The notes below the pieces were generated by a model, which saw only the letters and a list, made by a program, of their open reading frames with translations, ran no database searches and was not told the DNA's origin. Shown here piece after piece: positions 12,640 to 23,440 of a stretch of 64,000 nt of DNA. The translations under genes were made by a program, and so were the position numbers. Origin of the DNA: Siphonodentalium dalli (Eukaryota; Mollusca; Scaphopoda; Gadilida; Siphonodentaliidae); assembly GCA_032622095.1 (NCBI GenBank), contig CP136064.1, positions 143,611,954-143,675,953 on the forward strand, in the 5' to 3' direction. The first letter of the stretch is position 1. The number at the start of each line of letters is the position of its first letter.

Positions 12640-13034
12640 TAATGATTAATGTGAAGAAAAATGGAAGATATGGTGAAATATTAATTAAATTTCCTATTTT
12701 CGTGCATATGACGTCATTTTTCGGCGGCCATTTTGAATTTTTTTCAAAATTATTTGCCGTCATTTTGAAGAAGGACATCATACCAACAAAATGGCATACA
12801 TTTTGTCTGTGTCTTTTGCTAACAACCGATCTATTACAACGATTAAATACAGCTGTTCGGAATTAGAGGAAATGGTGGCCATCTTGGATTCAAATGGCTC
12901 TAGCACCTAGTAGGGCCACCTTTATTTTTCAGTGAAATCCGGATTCTTTATCTGGATACCATAGGGAACAATAAAATTAAGGTTATTTGTAATCATCGGG
13001 GGGGTGCACGTGGACATTATTGGCTCCCCGACTA
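12640..13034 (-). repeat. Right terminal region of F1
   Basis: Inverted counterpart of 44226-44640 in F2. It contains a full CRE-type palindrome TGACGTCA (12709-12716), a GCCATCTTGG (YY1-like on the minus strand) near 12878, and the terminal CCCCGACTA ending at 13034. The next three bases, TTG, would be the target duplication, but its left partner has been lost. Confidence 0.75.
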
Positions 13035-14836
13035 TTGATGGCTGTACGGTGAGTTTTGGACTTTTTGCGACATGTTCTGAATTTGCTTTTACAAAATCAG
13101 GCGGATTCATATTGAACAAAATTATGTCTATGAATACACCCAACCCGCCAGTATATTCTAGCATAAATGAGACGTGTGGTCAGTTTGTGATATATTTGTT
13201 TATGTAGACACCATCATGCGTTGGAGTTCTTAATTTATTTTCACATTAAATCAATAGAACAAGCAAGCGGGTGCCAAAATGTAAATGTTTAACTTAATTG
13301 AAGGCCCAATATTTCCTGCCTAATCCTTGACATTTTTGTTATCAATTCACAGATAGTTCTGATATATATTACTGTTGAATCCACCCACAAATTTCCATTT
13401 AAAAAGATTTTTAGAATAAAACCATGCATTGATCGTGCTGATCATGCCAACATTAGATAATGTCTCGATTATTTATTGTATAACTGTGGTTTTATGACTT
13501 GTCACCCTTACTGTGTTAATTATTCTAGTTTTAAAATCAGGTTTAATTGGCATTTTGTATCAATTGGTCCCTCTATTCCAATGCATTCACTGTAGAAGCT
13601 AATAGCAATTTAAGGCACCGACCCTCTCAAGCGATAAATGCTTGATTACACACAACGCCTGGACTGACTTATCCCGTTTACAATATCACTGCTCTGGATA
13701 AAGGTACATGATAAAGGTACATGATCAATCTGTAACGCTACAGGACGTCGCCATTGCTTTGGCACTCAAGCGTTAAGGTAGTTCAGAAAACTAGGGGGAG
13801 ATAATTTTACGTTATATTTACATCGAGTTCGCGTAGGTTGGGGAGAGATATTTGTAATAAAAGTACTTTATACTAACTTTGTAACATTATGCATTTTAGG
13901 TGACATCAACTGAATGCCTAAGAATGCGATTTTGTTCAAGAAAGGTTTTCCTGAAATAGAATGTGCCCGCAATTCGATGTTGTTTACGGCATAATGAAAA
14001 ACTGCCAGATATTCGTTTTTACGACAAGCGTTTTATTTCCCACGATTTCGTACTAGTTTTAGTTATATAATTATACCTTAACGGACACTATAAGGGGTTC
14101 ACTACTTCGTTGTATATGCATACATAATATATGTCCACCTACTAATTATTACTCATTATGATTATCATTCCACGGATACATACGTGTAGTTGATCTGTAG
14201 TTGGCTAACAACTGCACAGAGATCATATTCCACCAGTACAAAATCTGGAAACTTTTAGATGTTCTGACCATTACGACAGGGGGCTTTATAACATTGAACA
14301 AACAAGGCAGGGAATATATTTCTTTGTTGATACATGTCCCTCAATAGTCTACTTCACATCGTGGGGTGGTCCCAACTTGAGATTCCATGTAGGGGGTCAC
14401 AGTAGGGGGTTTCATCTAATAAGTTCAACAAACAGGCGTGTTTGTGGTCTTATTATATGAATTAACCTAAACACGAATGTAAAGGGTATCTATGTCCACT
14501 ATGATATTAAAATACATATCAACAAAGAATAGTTAATTGTATAGGCTATTTTGAAACTGTGCAATATAATCCATACAGTAATAAAATAGTTAATGATTAT
14601 CGTACAATTTGAATTTTTTTTATTTACTAGTATGATAACATACTTATAGTCCATTAGAGAATTACAGTTACTGAAGCTGAATGGGATCTTGAAATGCTAT
14701 TGGGAGCTAGAGGATACTTTTTTCAGACTGGAAGGGACAGTCCCCGGGACTCATAATGTGCCTATGGATATGGGTGTTGCCTTTGTGTGGATAAGTACCA
14801 TGTGGCATGTGATAGAGAGATGAACAATGTTTGTAA
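13035..14836. other. Unique AT-rich DNA, no gene seen
   Basis: No reading frame with recognisable domains, no RNA gene, and no strong tandem or inverted repeat. Short T-rich and G-rich patches occur (GTAGGGGG-like near 14387-14410), but I cannot assign them. Confidence 0.5.
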
Positions 14837-14977
14837 TTTATTATTAATTTAATGATGAACTTATAAATATTATAATCATTTGTGGCTCTTTTCTTGACAG
14901 TCAATGAAACATCAGCTAGATTTTTATCCAGGATTTTCACACAAGTATAGTTAAATTCCTTCTTTATCTTGAACACA

Positions 14978-15975
14978 TCATTGCATTCTGCATCTCATTC
15001 TGTCTCTCTGGGTTTTTTTTCGCCTCACGCATGTTGCACACGTAACTTTCTGACCCACCAATGTTATGAAGGTGTTGCCATTGACATATCTGTCCACTTC
15101 CTGAAATGATACAGAATTTGAAGCATTTAATTTTAATTTATAAATAATCTACAGGTTAGGCATACTGGTATGAAATATCTTATATTGGGATATTTCCCAT
15201 ATGCAGTACTACACCACTCACCAGTACCTATACATTGGCAAACCATGTTTACATATTCAGTTGTTAACACCTCTTTATGATAGCAGTAATAAATTATCAT
15301 ACAAAAATAATGCTATTGCTATAATATATTAATAAATAAGGCTAATGATATTATATTTCAACACAGCTGACCAGTATGTGTATAAATTATAATTAATGCC
15401 CACTCAGTCTCAATGTCATTTATCAACATTATGCATTATGAATGTGATTATATCACCTAATGATCAAAAGACTATATGAAAAATATGTTATGAACAAATG
15501 ATATATATAACATAAAGGGGACATGAAACAATTCAAACTATGAATAGTATAATAACTACAATATAATCTAGGAGTAGGACATGTAAACTGCCCAATTGGT
15601 GAATTGATTTGACTATTCATTTCTAAATTATTACTGTAGTGTAGTACACACCTGATCCTGATCACACCTGGTAGTGGCATGGAAATTCTTGACATCCGAC
15701 AGCTGTCATTGAAATATTTCTTCTATAAAACAAGTTTGGATCGGTACCCCATACATACATAATTTTCAAATTACCAAATGCAACCAGGTGAGATGTATTA
15801 AATTAATTTCATTTTGAAAGTCGTTATAACATAACTTAATCCAGGTGAAAACGACAAAAATAGAATACAGAATTTCGTGTTGTTTTACTACAAAAATGGT
15901 CTCAAACGGCATAAAAACTCACCTTTCTTACTCCACAACGGACACCCTTTGGAATGTGAGATTCTGATAATTCAT
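14978..15975 (-). CDS. Candidate small three-exon gene, product unknown
   Basis: A phase-consistent minus-strand splice model. Exon 1 ends at 15932 (donor GA|GTAAGA) or 15923 (stronger donor AAG|GTGAGT). Exon 2 is 15722-15668, after acceptor TTTTATAG and before donor CAG|GTGTGA. Exon 3 starts at 15100 after acceptor TGTATCATTTCAG, with a stop at 14978-14980. With the 15932 donor the frame runs from ATG 15975 (MNYQNLTFQRVSVVE...) through all three exons, about 73 residues. With the 15923 donor an in-frame stop precedes exon 2 and translation would begin at the exon-2 MTAVGCQEF. The exon-3 part (EVDRYVNGNTFITLVG...) has a CATC pair and a basic tail. AATAAA lies on the minus strand at 14842-14837. 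No family is recognised, and a non-coding transcript or coincidence is possible. Confidence 0.3.
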
Positions 15976-16088
15976 GACAGTTGGTGTACAATTAATTCAG
16001 CTGCAATAGACGCCAGATTTTCCTCTTTTTATTGCGATGAGAAAGCACTGTTTTGATTAGAAGAATCGGAGTTGAACTACCTTTAGCA

Positions 16089-16153
16089 ATGGCGGACAGA
16101 ATCTGAGTGCGTCACCGATTGGCCGATCAAATGACGTTGAGTGACGTATATAT
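16089..16153 (-). promoter_or_regulatory. Promoter-like cluster upstream of the candidate gene
   Basis: Two TGACGT CRE-type half sites (16132-16137, 16142-16147), an inverted CCAAT box (ATTGG, 16118-16122), a TATATAT stretch (16147-16153) and ATGGCGG (16089-16095, YY1-like CCGCCAT on the minus strand) lie within 65 bp. They sit upstream of the candidate exon 1, which supports transcription starting here. Evidence is motif content only. Confidence 0.4.
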
Positions 16154-16189
16154 CCTTCCTTCATCTATGGTGGGGTGAAGTTAAGTCCC

Positions 16190-16207
16190 GGGGGGGGGGG
16201 GGGGGGG
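16190..16207 (+). repeat. Poly(G) tract, 18 bases
   Basis: Uninterrupted G run following TCCC; one of a set of long G/C homopolymers in this window. Confidence 0.95.
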
Positions 16208-16729
16208 TGTAAGGGTACCCATATTGGCTCCCAGACTATAACATAATTCTTACGAGAATCGTCGATAAATATACAAAACAGCAATGTCTTACCGTAGGTA
16301 CCTGATTAATATGATGTTTCTGTTTCAGAATTATTACTGTGATGATAGTATCACGATACAACGCGGCTTTGAACGTTCCGCGAGGAGTATAAAAGTTAGA
16401 GTAAGTTCAAGGCCAGTTACGTGATTTCATATGATGTTGTACGGTGCGCCGTATCAACAACCCTCCAGCGAAGAATTTTTTTTAAAGCCTTTTATTGAAC
16501 CCTATATGTTCATCCAATCGGGTGACAGGCAGTCTATTCGTGTTCGGCACCTTCGAGGGGGGGTCGGGGTCGATTCGGTCCAGGGCTGGTTCGGCCGGGC
16601 TGGTTCGGCCGGGCTTGTTCGGCCCATGGTTTGGGCCGAACAGTCTCACCTAAAAATGTTTTTATCAGTAGGATATTTGGATGTTTATATATATTTTTCT
16701 TTTGTATATTATTTTATTAGGCGTGGCAC

Positions 16730-16922
16730 ACATTCGACTGCACATGTAGTAAGGGGTAGGTATTTCTCAACGTCTATATATAACAATTAAGAGGCACGAT
16801 ACACAAAAGAGAGACACTTGATTATAATGAACTCCGCACACACGGGTATTTGTTTATACTTGTTGATACCTCCAACATGGCGCCCGCAGTGCATGCTGAG
16901 ATTAGTGACGTCACATGCAAAC
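16730..16922 (+). repeat. 193-bp direct repeat, copy 1
   Basis: Matches 23248-23440 with about four differences. It contains a perfect CRE palindrome TGACGTCA (16906-16913) preceded by CCAACATGGCGCCC, so it is promoter-like. The two copies flank the Helitron-like array and the Penelope-like dimer, as LTRs or a duplicated target segment would. Confidence 0.85.
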
Positions 16923-17860
16923 TCTCTTATAGAGTGTTTGCAATCACGTGATTGGATACGGGACGCGCCACCATGTTGGAGGTATAGACACCCATAAGCA
17001 AGCACTGAGTTAATAGTATTAATTACGAAAGCTACTTCTAAAACCTCTCGTTATGGCTTCGACGGAATTAGCTGCATTATTTGCCAACGTTATTAATATA
17101 AATCATGAACAACAGTTCTAAAAGAAATACATTGAAATGTTAGATAAACCTACTATAGGATGCGATATTTATTAAAAAGAATAGAATGTAGACTCGGGAA
17201 CTGTCGCCAAACGTTACAGATCCATACATACGCCATTATATTTGTGTTAAACACAATTATGTTTTGAAATAAAATTATTACAGGCTTACCTAATTTGTGT
17301 TCAATGAATGATAATGCATAGTCCATGTTTATCGAAACAAATGAGCTCCCTTGTGTTGCCTATGGCTAGATCTGTATAGCAGCATCTTGTAAAAATGAAA
17401 GTCGTTTGTTAAATTTAAATTTAAAGTTGGCAAAAATATATATTAGGATATATATATCCGTTTCCCGTAACTTGGCTGAGTCACATTAAAGGTGTTAACA
17501 ATTTTGCGACCGGATGCAAAAGATTATCAAATAGTGTTTTTTTTTTAAATTCCATATCTTATTTTGGTCAATAAGTACATGAAAGAAAAACGCCGATTAT
17601 GGAGTCAGTTACTTCTTGTCATGTGGCAGAAATAGCACAAGGTGAACTCGTTCGATGAATATTCATGTACACAGCGCGAAGCACTTGCAATGTATTAAAT
17701 TTCTTGTCATTCTCTTGGAAAAACATTTGTTGATTCCCATTTGCATGCATGTGTGCATTGTCGCAGCCATGTGGATGGATTTTAAGCTTTATATTCTCAA
17801 ATGGATTAACTTCGATTAAGTTAAACGTTCGCAGAAGATCATACAGGTTAGCGTGGCACA
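16923..17860. other. No intact gene; short ATG frame at 17053
   Basis: A Kozak-like ATG at 17053 opens MASTELAALFANVININHEQ and stops after 22 codons (17119-17121). It could be the start of a decayed element gene. A CCACCATGTTGGAGGTAT at 16969-16986 is a partial inverted match to the CTCCAACATGGC of the adjacent direct repeat. Nothing else is recognisable. Confidence 0.4.
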
Positions 17861-17861
17861 T

Positions 17862-18401
17862 ATATATATCTGTTTTTACGCCGTTTTGCGCTAATATATT
17901 TCAGTTCGGTGCTCACAAATCGATTCGATATAGCGCGAATAATAAATTGCCAGTCATATAATTTGCACAGTTAGAATCTGTGGCGCTTCCTCTTTCCAAT
18001 GATGTATCACACGCCTGTGTACGTTTAAAGTTTCTACCTTAATTATCGGGAAGAACGCAGGACCATGCTTCGCTCATCGAAAAACATTCCCTAAATATAT
18101 TACGCCGTCAACAGATCGTGACGTGATCGCGTTTAACTCTTAACCGGCCGATGTCGCGTTAACTCATCACCGGCCGAGGTATCCGCAAATGACATTGGGC
18201 AATATATATATCTCGGAAACGGGTGGAGCTATCGACTTTGGTATGTGAATGTATCTTGCCCCGGATACAAATTTTATCGGGTCGCCGAGCCCGTGCGACG
18301 CCAGCTTCACGCATGCACAGACCATATCTGGTAAACGGGTGGAGCTATCGACTTGAAATTTGGTTTTTGAATAGCCCGGACGAAGTTGGGTCACCTTCTA
18401 G
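17862..18401 (+). mobile_element. Helitron/HINE-like unit H0
   Basis: The 3' end has the Helitron signature: a short hairpin (CCCG ... GGG around 18376-18390), about ten bases, then CTAG (18398-18401) followed by T. The body shares sequence with 20310-20620 (TCGATTCGA...CAGCGCGAATAATAAA) and with 19140-19230 (AAACGGGTGGAGCTATCGAC). The 5' end is not clear. No Rep/helicase coding is present. Confidence 0.5.
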
Positions 18402-18413
18402 TATATATATATA

Positions 18414-19403
18414 TCTATTATATATTTTGGGATGATCTGTGTGTCTGTGTGTGTGTGTGTTCGCGATGAACTCGAAAACGGCTGACCCGATTTCGATGAA
18501 ACTTGGTATGTGGGGGTATTTTCGGCCGGGGGTTAAATAGGCCTATTGATTTGCCCGTGCGACGTGACCTTGACCTTGAAATCGGGTAATTTCAAGGCCA
18601 AACGCCCGAATATCACGTGATTTCGATGAAACTTGGTATGTGGGGGTATATTCGGCCGGGGAGTGGCATAAACCTATTAATTTGCCCGTGCGACGTGACA
18701 TTGACCTTGAAATCGGGTAATTTCAAGGTCAAACGCCTGAATATCACGGGATTTCGATGAATAAGAAAATAGCCCCCAAGCCGTAAATATCAACAACAAC
18801 GATATTGCTACCTACGGGGAGCAACGTTATTAGCATCTGCAGAATTATGCAGAGAGAAAGTGCTTTCCTATTTTTAGAACGCAACACATGTTTACGTCGC
18901 GTTGGTGATTGAGGTTCACAACGGGGTTAATTGACTGTCCGCTCTTTGCAACGATGAGGTTCACGGCGGGGACTATTGACCAACACTCACAATTTCGTCT
19001 TTTGCATCAGATACCAACACCTCGACCGATCGGGACGAAACTTGGTACGTGAGTGTAGTTTGACCAGGTGGTCGTCGCTGTCGTATTGGCGAGCCCGTGC
19101 GACGCCCGTGCAGCGCATGCGCAGACGAGATATCGGAAACGGGTGCAGCTATCGACTTGAAATTTGGTATGTGAATGTATCTTGCCCCGGATACGAATTT
19201 TATCGGGTCGCCGAGCCCGTGCGACGCCAGATTCGCGCATGCGCAGACCAGATCTCGGAAACGGGTGGAGCTATCGACTATCGACTATCGAAATTTTGTT
19301 TTTGAGTAGCCCGGTCCTGTACGGGGTTACATTGAAAAACTAAAATTAATGGATCGACCAAAGCCATGGGACGAATGCCGCCAGTGGCGGGCTAACCTGC
19401 TAG
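18414..19403 (+). mobile_element. Helitron/HINE-like unit H1
   Basis: Begins TCTATTATATATTTTGG at 18414 and ends CTAG at 19400-19403. The end is preceded by a CCGCCAGTGGCGG hairpin (about 19379-19390). It holds two tandem copies of a roughly 130-bp core (CGATTTCGATGAAACTTGGT...), then a different segment resembling H0. It is non-autonomous, with no Rep/helicase frame. Tandem cores between Helitron-like ends fit the HINE/Pearl type known from bivalves. Confidence 0.6.
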
Positions 19404-20139
19404 TCTATTATATATTTTGGAAGATCTGTTTGTCTGTGTGTCTGTGTGTTCGCGATAAACTCGAAAACGGCCGAGCCGATTTCGATGAAACTTGGTATGT
19501 GGGGGTATTTTCGGCCGGGGGGTGGCATGGGCCTATTAATTTGTCCGTGCGACGTGACCTTGACCTTGAAATCGGGTCATTTCAAGGTCAAACGCCCGAA
19601 TATCACGGGATTTCGATGAAACTTGGTATGTGAGGATACCTTCGGCCGGGGAGTGGCATAGGCCTATTAATTTGCCCGTGCGACGTGACATTGACCTGGA
19701 AATCTGGTCATTTCAAGGTCAAACGTCCGAATATCACGGGATTTCGATGAAACTTGGTATGTGGGGATACTTTCGTATGGGGAGTCTCATAAGCATATTC
19801 ATTTGCCCGTGCGACGTGACCTTGACCTTGAAATCGGGTCATTTCAAGGTCAAATCTCGAATTTTGATGGGAATTCCACGAAATTTGATACATAGGGTTA
19901 CTTTTGTCCACTGAGTATTTTGGACGGGTCAGATCGTGACTCCGACCTGACCTTGACCTTCTAAATGATCAATTCAAGGTCAAATCGGGTAAAACCGGAT
20001 GGATTTCGACGGGCACGTTTGTCGGGTACTTTTGTCCGGGCAGTGTTTTGGACTGGTCAAATCGTGACCCCACTTGACCTTGACCTTCAAAATGGACAAT
20101 TCAAGGTCAAAGCCCGGACGAAGTCGGGTCACCTTCTAG
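19404..20139 (+). mobile_element. Helitron/HINE-like unit H2
   Basis: Starts TCTATTATATATTTTGGAAG directly after the CTAG of H1 and ends CTAG at 20136-20139. The 3' hairpin CCCGGACGAAGTCGGG (20113-20128) sits just upstream. Three tandem cores of about 135 bp (from about 19470, 19605 and 19740) carry CGATGAAACTTGGTATGTG and CCTTGACCTTGAAATCGG. Later copies are degenerate. No transposase is encoded. Confidence 0.65.
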
Positions 20140-20145
20140 TATATA

Positions 20146-20910
20146 TATTATATATTTTGGAAGATCTGTGTGTGTGTGTGTGTGTAATCGATGAACTCGA
20201 AAACGGCCGACCCGATTTCGATGAAACTTGGTATGTGGGGGTATTTTCGACCGGGGGGTGACATAGGCCTATTGATTTTCAGATCCGAGGTAAACTTTTC
20301 ACGTGCCGAGGTCAAATCTGTTTTTACGCTGTGTTACGGGACTTTCATTTCGGTGCTTACAAATCGATTCGAAACAGCGCGAATAATAAAATGCCAGTCA
20401 TAATAATGAAACTGTGAGAATCTTTCGTGTTTCCTCTTTCCAACGATATATAATGCGTATATCCGTTTTAGTTATCTGCCTCAATTATCAAGAAGAAGTG
20501 GTACTATCTTCCATCAGGATAAAAACAATGCGTAACTTCTATGACGTCGTTAGAGGTCATAACGTTAGATCACGTTAACGCTTAACCGGCCGATGCATTT
20601 GACTGTTTCAGACGTCTTGGCGATATCTCGGGCACCGATGGTAATTTATCTTTTAGTTGAAACTTGATAATTAATGAGCGTGTGTATATGAGGCGCATTT
20701 ATATACTTGAGTGGAAATCAAATCGGGTTAAACTGGCGGATTTTAACAGACGAAATTTGATGCATAGGGTATCTCGGTATCCGCTGGGCCGATTTCCCGG
20801 TATCCGCTGGGCCGATTTCCACCATTTTTGCGGTGTTGGTGTTTGACCCCACCTGACCTTGACCTTCAAAATGGTCAATTCAAGGTCAAAGCCCGACCCT
20901 GTAGGCTAAT
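20146..20910 (+). mobile_element. Helitron/HINE-like unit H3, 3' end broken
   Basis: Begins TATTATATATTTTGGAAG seven bases after H2 and has one core copy, then a segment shared with H0. It stops near GCCCGACCCTGTAGGC at 20890-20905, without the usual hairpin-CTAG end, where the Penelope-like element begins. The 3' end was probably lost to, or displaced by, that insertion. Confidence 0.5.
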
Positions 20911-22318
20911 AAATTAAATAACTCGCTCTTCAAAAGCTTTCGGCCTCCGGCCTTCCTCAGTTGATATTATTGAGACAAAATCACATGATGGCATTCAGAT
21001 AAACATACAAACAAATAATAATGGCGGATATTACACAACGACGTTAAAGGTCTTTCGTCAGAAAACGTCAAACACCAAGCAACGCTATCGCAGCATCGAC
21101 ATCCAGAAGTTGGCGCCATTTCCTCTGGCGTTGAATCCGTGGCCAGTTCGGGTTTTCAACTTTGATATCCAATGGTCTTCACGTATCAATCTCAGATGTT
21201 TATTCCCATTGACCTTTTCTAAAACCGATACCCTTATGTTGTCAATGGAATGTCCCGGTTGATTAAAATGTCCATAGGCTGGCTTATCATCGTGAAGTCT
21301 AATGTCCCTCAGATGTTCCAGAATCCTTTCCGACAATTGTCTCTCTGTCTCACCAACGTACACAGCAGATCCACATATCAAACAGCTTAAACAATATATC
21401 ACATTTCTGGTTTTACAATTACTATGTCTACATACATTATATTCCGCGTTGTATTTTTAACTTCATCCAAACTCATAATTATGCAAGTGGCACACGAATC
21501 CGTACATAACTGTGGTGGCATCGACACAGATCTACTCGTTTTACGATGAACCAGAATATCTCCCAAATTACTGTCTCTTCTGTATGATATTAAAGGCGGC
21601 TCGGCAAAAACCGCCCGCATCCGGTCTGATTCATATAGAATATACATATGCTTCCTGGTTATCTGTCCTAAGCCCGGGAGAGTACTGTTATATGGCACAA
21701 CAAGAGGCACCCTTCTATTTTTGGACACATTTGCTGTTTTCCGGCGTTCTAACAATTGCTTCCTGACTAATCTATCTACCTTTCTGAGCTGTTTCTCGAT
21801 GAATCGCGCACTGTATCCCCTCCGCCTCAGCTGCTTTTTCAACTCACGGCGATGTCGCAAATAATCTGCCTGTTTTTCACAAATTCTCCTTATGCAAATA
21901 CCTAGACCTTACACCACCGATCTCTTTATGTGAGCGGGGTGGGTAGAAGCCCTGTCTAGATACAGCATCTTATCTGTCGGTTTTCTATACAAATCCGTAT
22001 ACAATTTCCCATTCGACAAATGCACCATTGTATCCAGAAATTCAATTTTATCATCTGCATATCGAAGTTCAACTTTAATCTTGGGATGTATTGAATTAGC
22101 GTGGGCAAATGAAATTTTCCAGTTGTTCGATACCATGAGTCCACACACCGAATCCGTCATCTATATACCTTTTGTAGCATGTCGGCGCCTGATTATACTT
22201 TAAGAGTGATTCGTCCCATTTCCTCATAAATGTACATGCGTAATTTCTCCCAAGTCGCGATCCTATGGCAACTCCATCGTTTTGCAGAAATGATTTGTCA
22301 GCAAGATTGAAGTTATAA
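20911..22318 (-). pseudogene. Penelope-like element: RT core, linker, GIY-YIG (unit 1)
   Basis: Reading the minus strand from 22330 downward: an RT core with QNDGVAIGSRLG and RYIDDGFGVW (catalytic DD pair), then FLDTMVHLSNGKLYTDLYRK and STHPAHIKRS near 22020-21920, then a basic linker (21860-21480), then a GIY-YIG nuclease domain (21402-21085) with AVYVGETERQLSERILEH. This is the order of an endonuclease-bearing Penelope-like element. The N-terminal RT part is missing, and the RT/linker blocks are in shifted frames. The 3' terminus, with its hammerhead-like motif, abuts H3 at 20911. Confidence 0.85.
20938..20960 (-). ncRNA. Hammerhead-like ribozyme core, unit 1
   Basis: The minus strand reads CTGAGGA, a GGCC/GGCC stem with a short loop, then GAAAG. 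This corresponds to the CUGANGA and GAAA cores of the hammerheads reported in Penelope-like elements, and the 3'-terminal position fits. I could not identify a convincing cleavage triplet with stem III, so activity is uncertain. Confidence 0.35.
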
Positions 22319-22978
22319 GGAGATATTCTGGTTCATCGTAAAACGAGTAGATCTGTGTCGATGCCACCACAGTTATGTACGGATTCGTGTGCCACTTGCA
22401 TAATTATGAGTTTGGATGAAATTAAAAATACGACGCGGAATGCGGAATATAAAGTATGTAGACATAGTAATTGTAAAACCAGAAATGTGATATATTGTTT
22501 AAGCTGTTTGATATGTGGATCTGCTGTGTACGTTGGTGAGACAGAGAGACAATTGTCGGAAAGGATTCTGGAACATCTGAGGGACATTAGACTTCACGAT
22601 GATAAGCCAACCTATGGACATTTTAATCAACCGGGGCATTCCATTGACAACATAAGGGTATCGGTTTTAGAAAAGGTCAATGGGAATAAACATCTGAGAT
22701 TGATACGTGAAGACCATTGGATATCAAAGTTGAAAACCCGAACTGGCCACGGATTCAACGCCAGAGGAAATGGCGCCAACTTCTGGATGTCGATGCTGCG
22801 ATAGCGTTGCTTGGTGTTTGACGTTTTCTGATGAAAGACCTTTAACGTCGTTGTGTAATATCCGCCATTATTATTTGTTTGTATGTTTATCTGAATGCCA
22901 TCATGTGATTTTGTCTCAATAATATCAACTGAGGAAGGCCGGAGGCCGAAAGCTTTTGAAGAGCGAGTTATTTAATTT
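22319..22978 (+). pseudogene. Penelope-like element, inverted 3' copy (linker end + GIY-YIG, unit 2)
   Basis: A second, oppositely oriented copy of the 3' part. It starts within the linker (DILVHRKTSRS equivalent) and runs through AVYVGETERQLSERILEH, the complete GIY-YIG domain, to a stop at 22802-22804 and the same 3' tail, ending GAGCGAGTTATTTAATTT at 22978. The arms 20911-21563 and 22319-22978 form an inverted repeat of about 650 bp that is nearly identical. The GIY-YIG frame is intact in both copies, so the duplication is recent or both are equally young. Confidence 0.85.
22929..22952 (+). ncRNA. Hammerhead-like ribozyme core, unit 2
   Basis: Mirror of the motif at 20938-20960: CTGAGGA, GGCC/GGCC stem, GAAAG, near the 3' tail of the inverted copy. 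The same uncertainty about stem III and the cleavage site applies. Confidence 0.35.
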
Positions 22979-23247
22979 ATATATATATCTTTTCTATGTG
23001 CCATGTATAGATGTAGGACCTACATGTATGGAACTACTTGTTTAATTCTCTAAATATGCATGTTTAAAGTTTGAATAGCAGAATTTGAAGTCAATATCAC
23101 CACGGTGTTAAAGCAGATTCGTGTACATATATAACGAACGAAAATTTCACATAAAAATATTCACGGCGCAAATTTTTACTATTCATAACACATCATCGAT
23201 CGGGACCGTATACTATTTCGTTTTTTAGTTTGTAATTTTATATCTTT

Positions 23248-23440
23248 ACATTCGACTGCACATGTAGTAAGGGGTAGGTATTTCTCAACGTCTATATGTA
23301 ACAATTAAGAGGCACGGTACACAAAAGAGAGACACTTGATTATAATGAACTCCGCACACACGGGTATTTGTTTATACTTGTTGATACCTCCAACATGGCG
23401 CCCGCAGTGTATGCTGGGATTAGTGACGTCACATGCAAAC
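23248..23440 (+). repeat. 193-bp direct repeat, copy 2
   Basis: Direct copy of 16730-16922, with TGACGTCA at 23424-23431. Confidence 0.85.

Larger units (their letters stand above)
1320..13034. mobile_element. Foldback element F, copy 1 (F1), split by element G
   Basis: F1 is recognised by near-identity to F2 (44226-49318), which lies in the opposite orientation. It consists of 1320-1577 plus 8391-13034, about 4.9 kb once G is removed. Its two halves are inverted copies: 8391-9480 mirrors 11650-12900, and the minisatellites at 9480-10380 and 10511-11650 mirror each other around a spacer at 10381-10510. The right terminus is GGCTCCCCGACTA at 13022-13034, followed by TTG. The left terminus is truncated: homology starts abruptly near 1320 at CATTTGAATCC, about 120 bp short of the expected TAGTCGG end, next to P-element sequence. 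No transposase reading frame is visible, and the many short open frames are chance frames in the repeats. It is probably non-autonomous. Confidence 0.85.
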
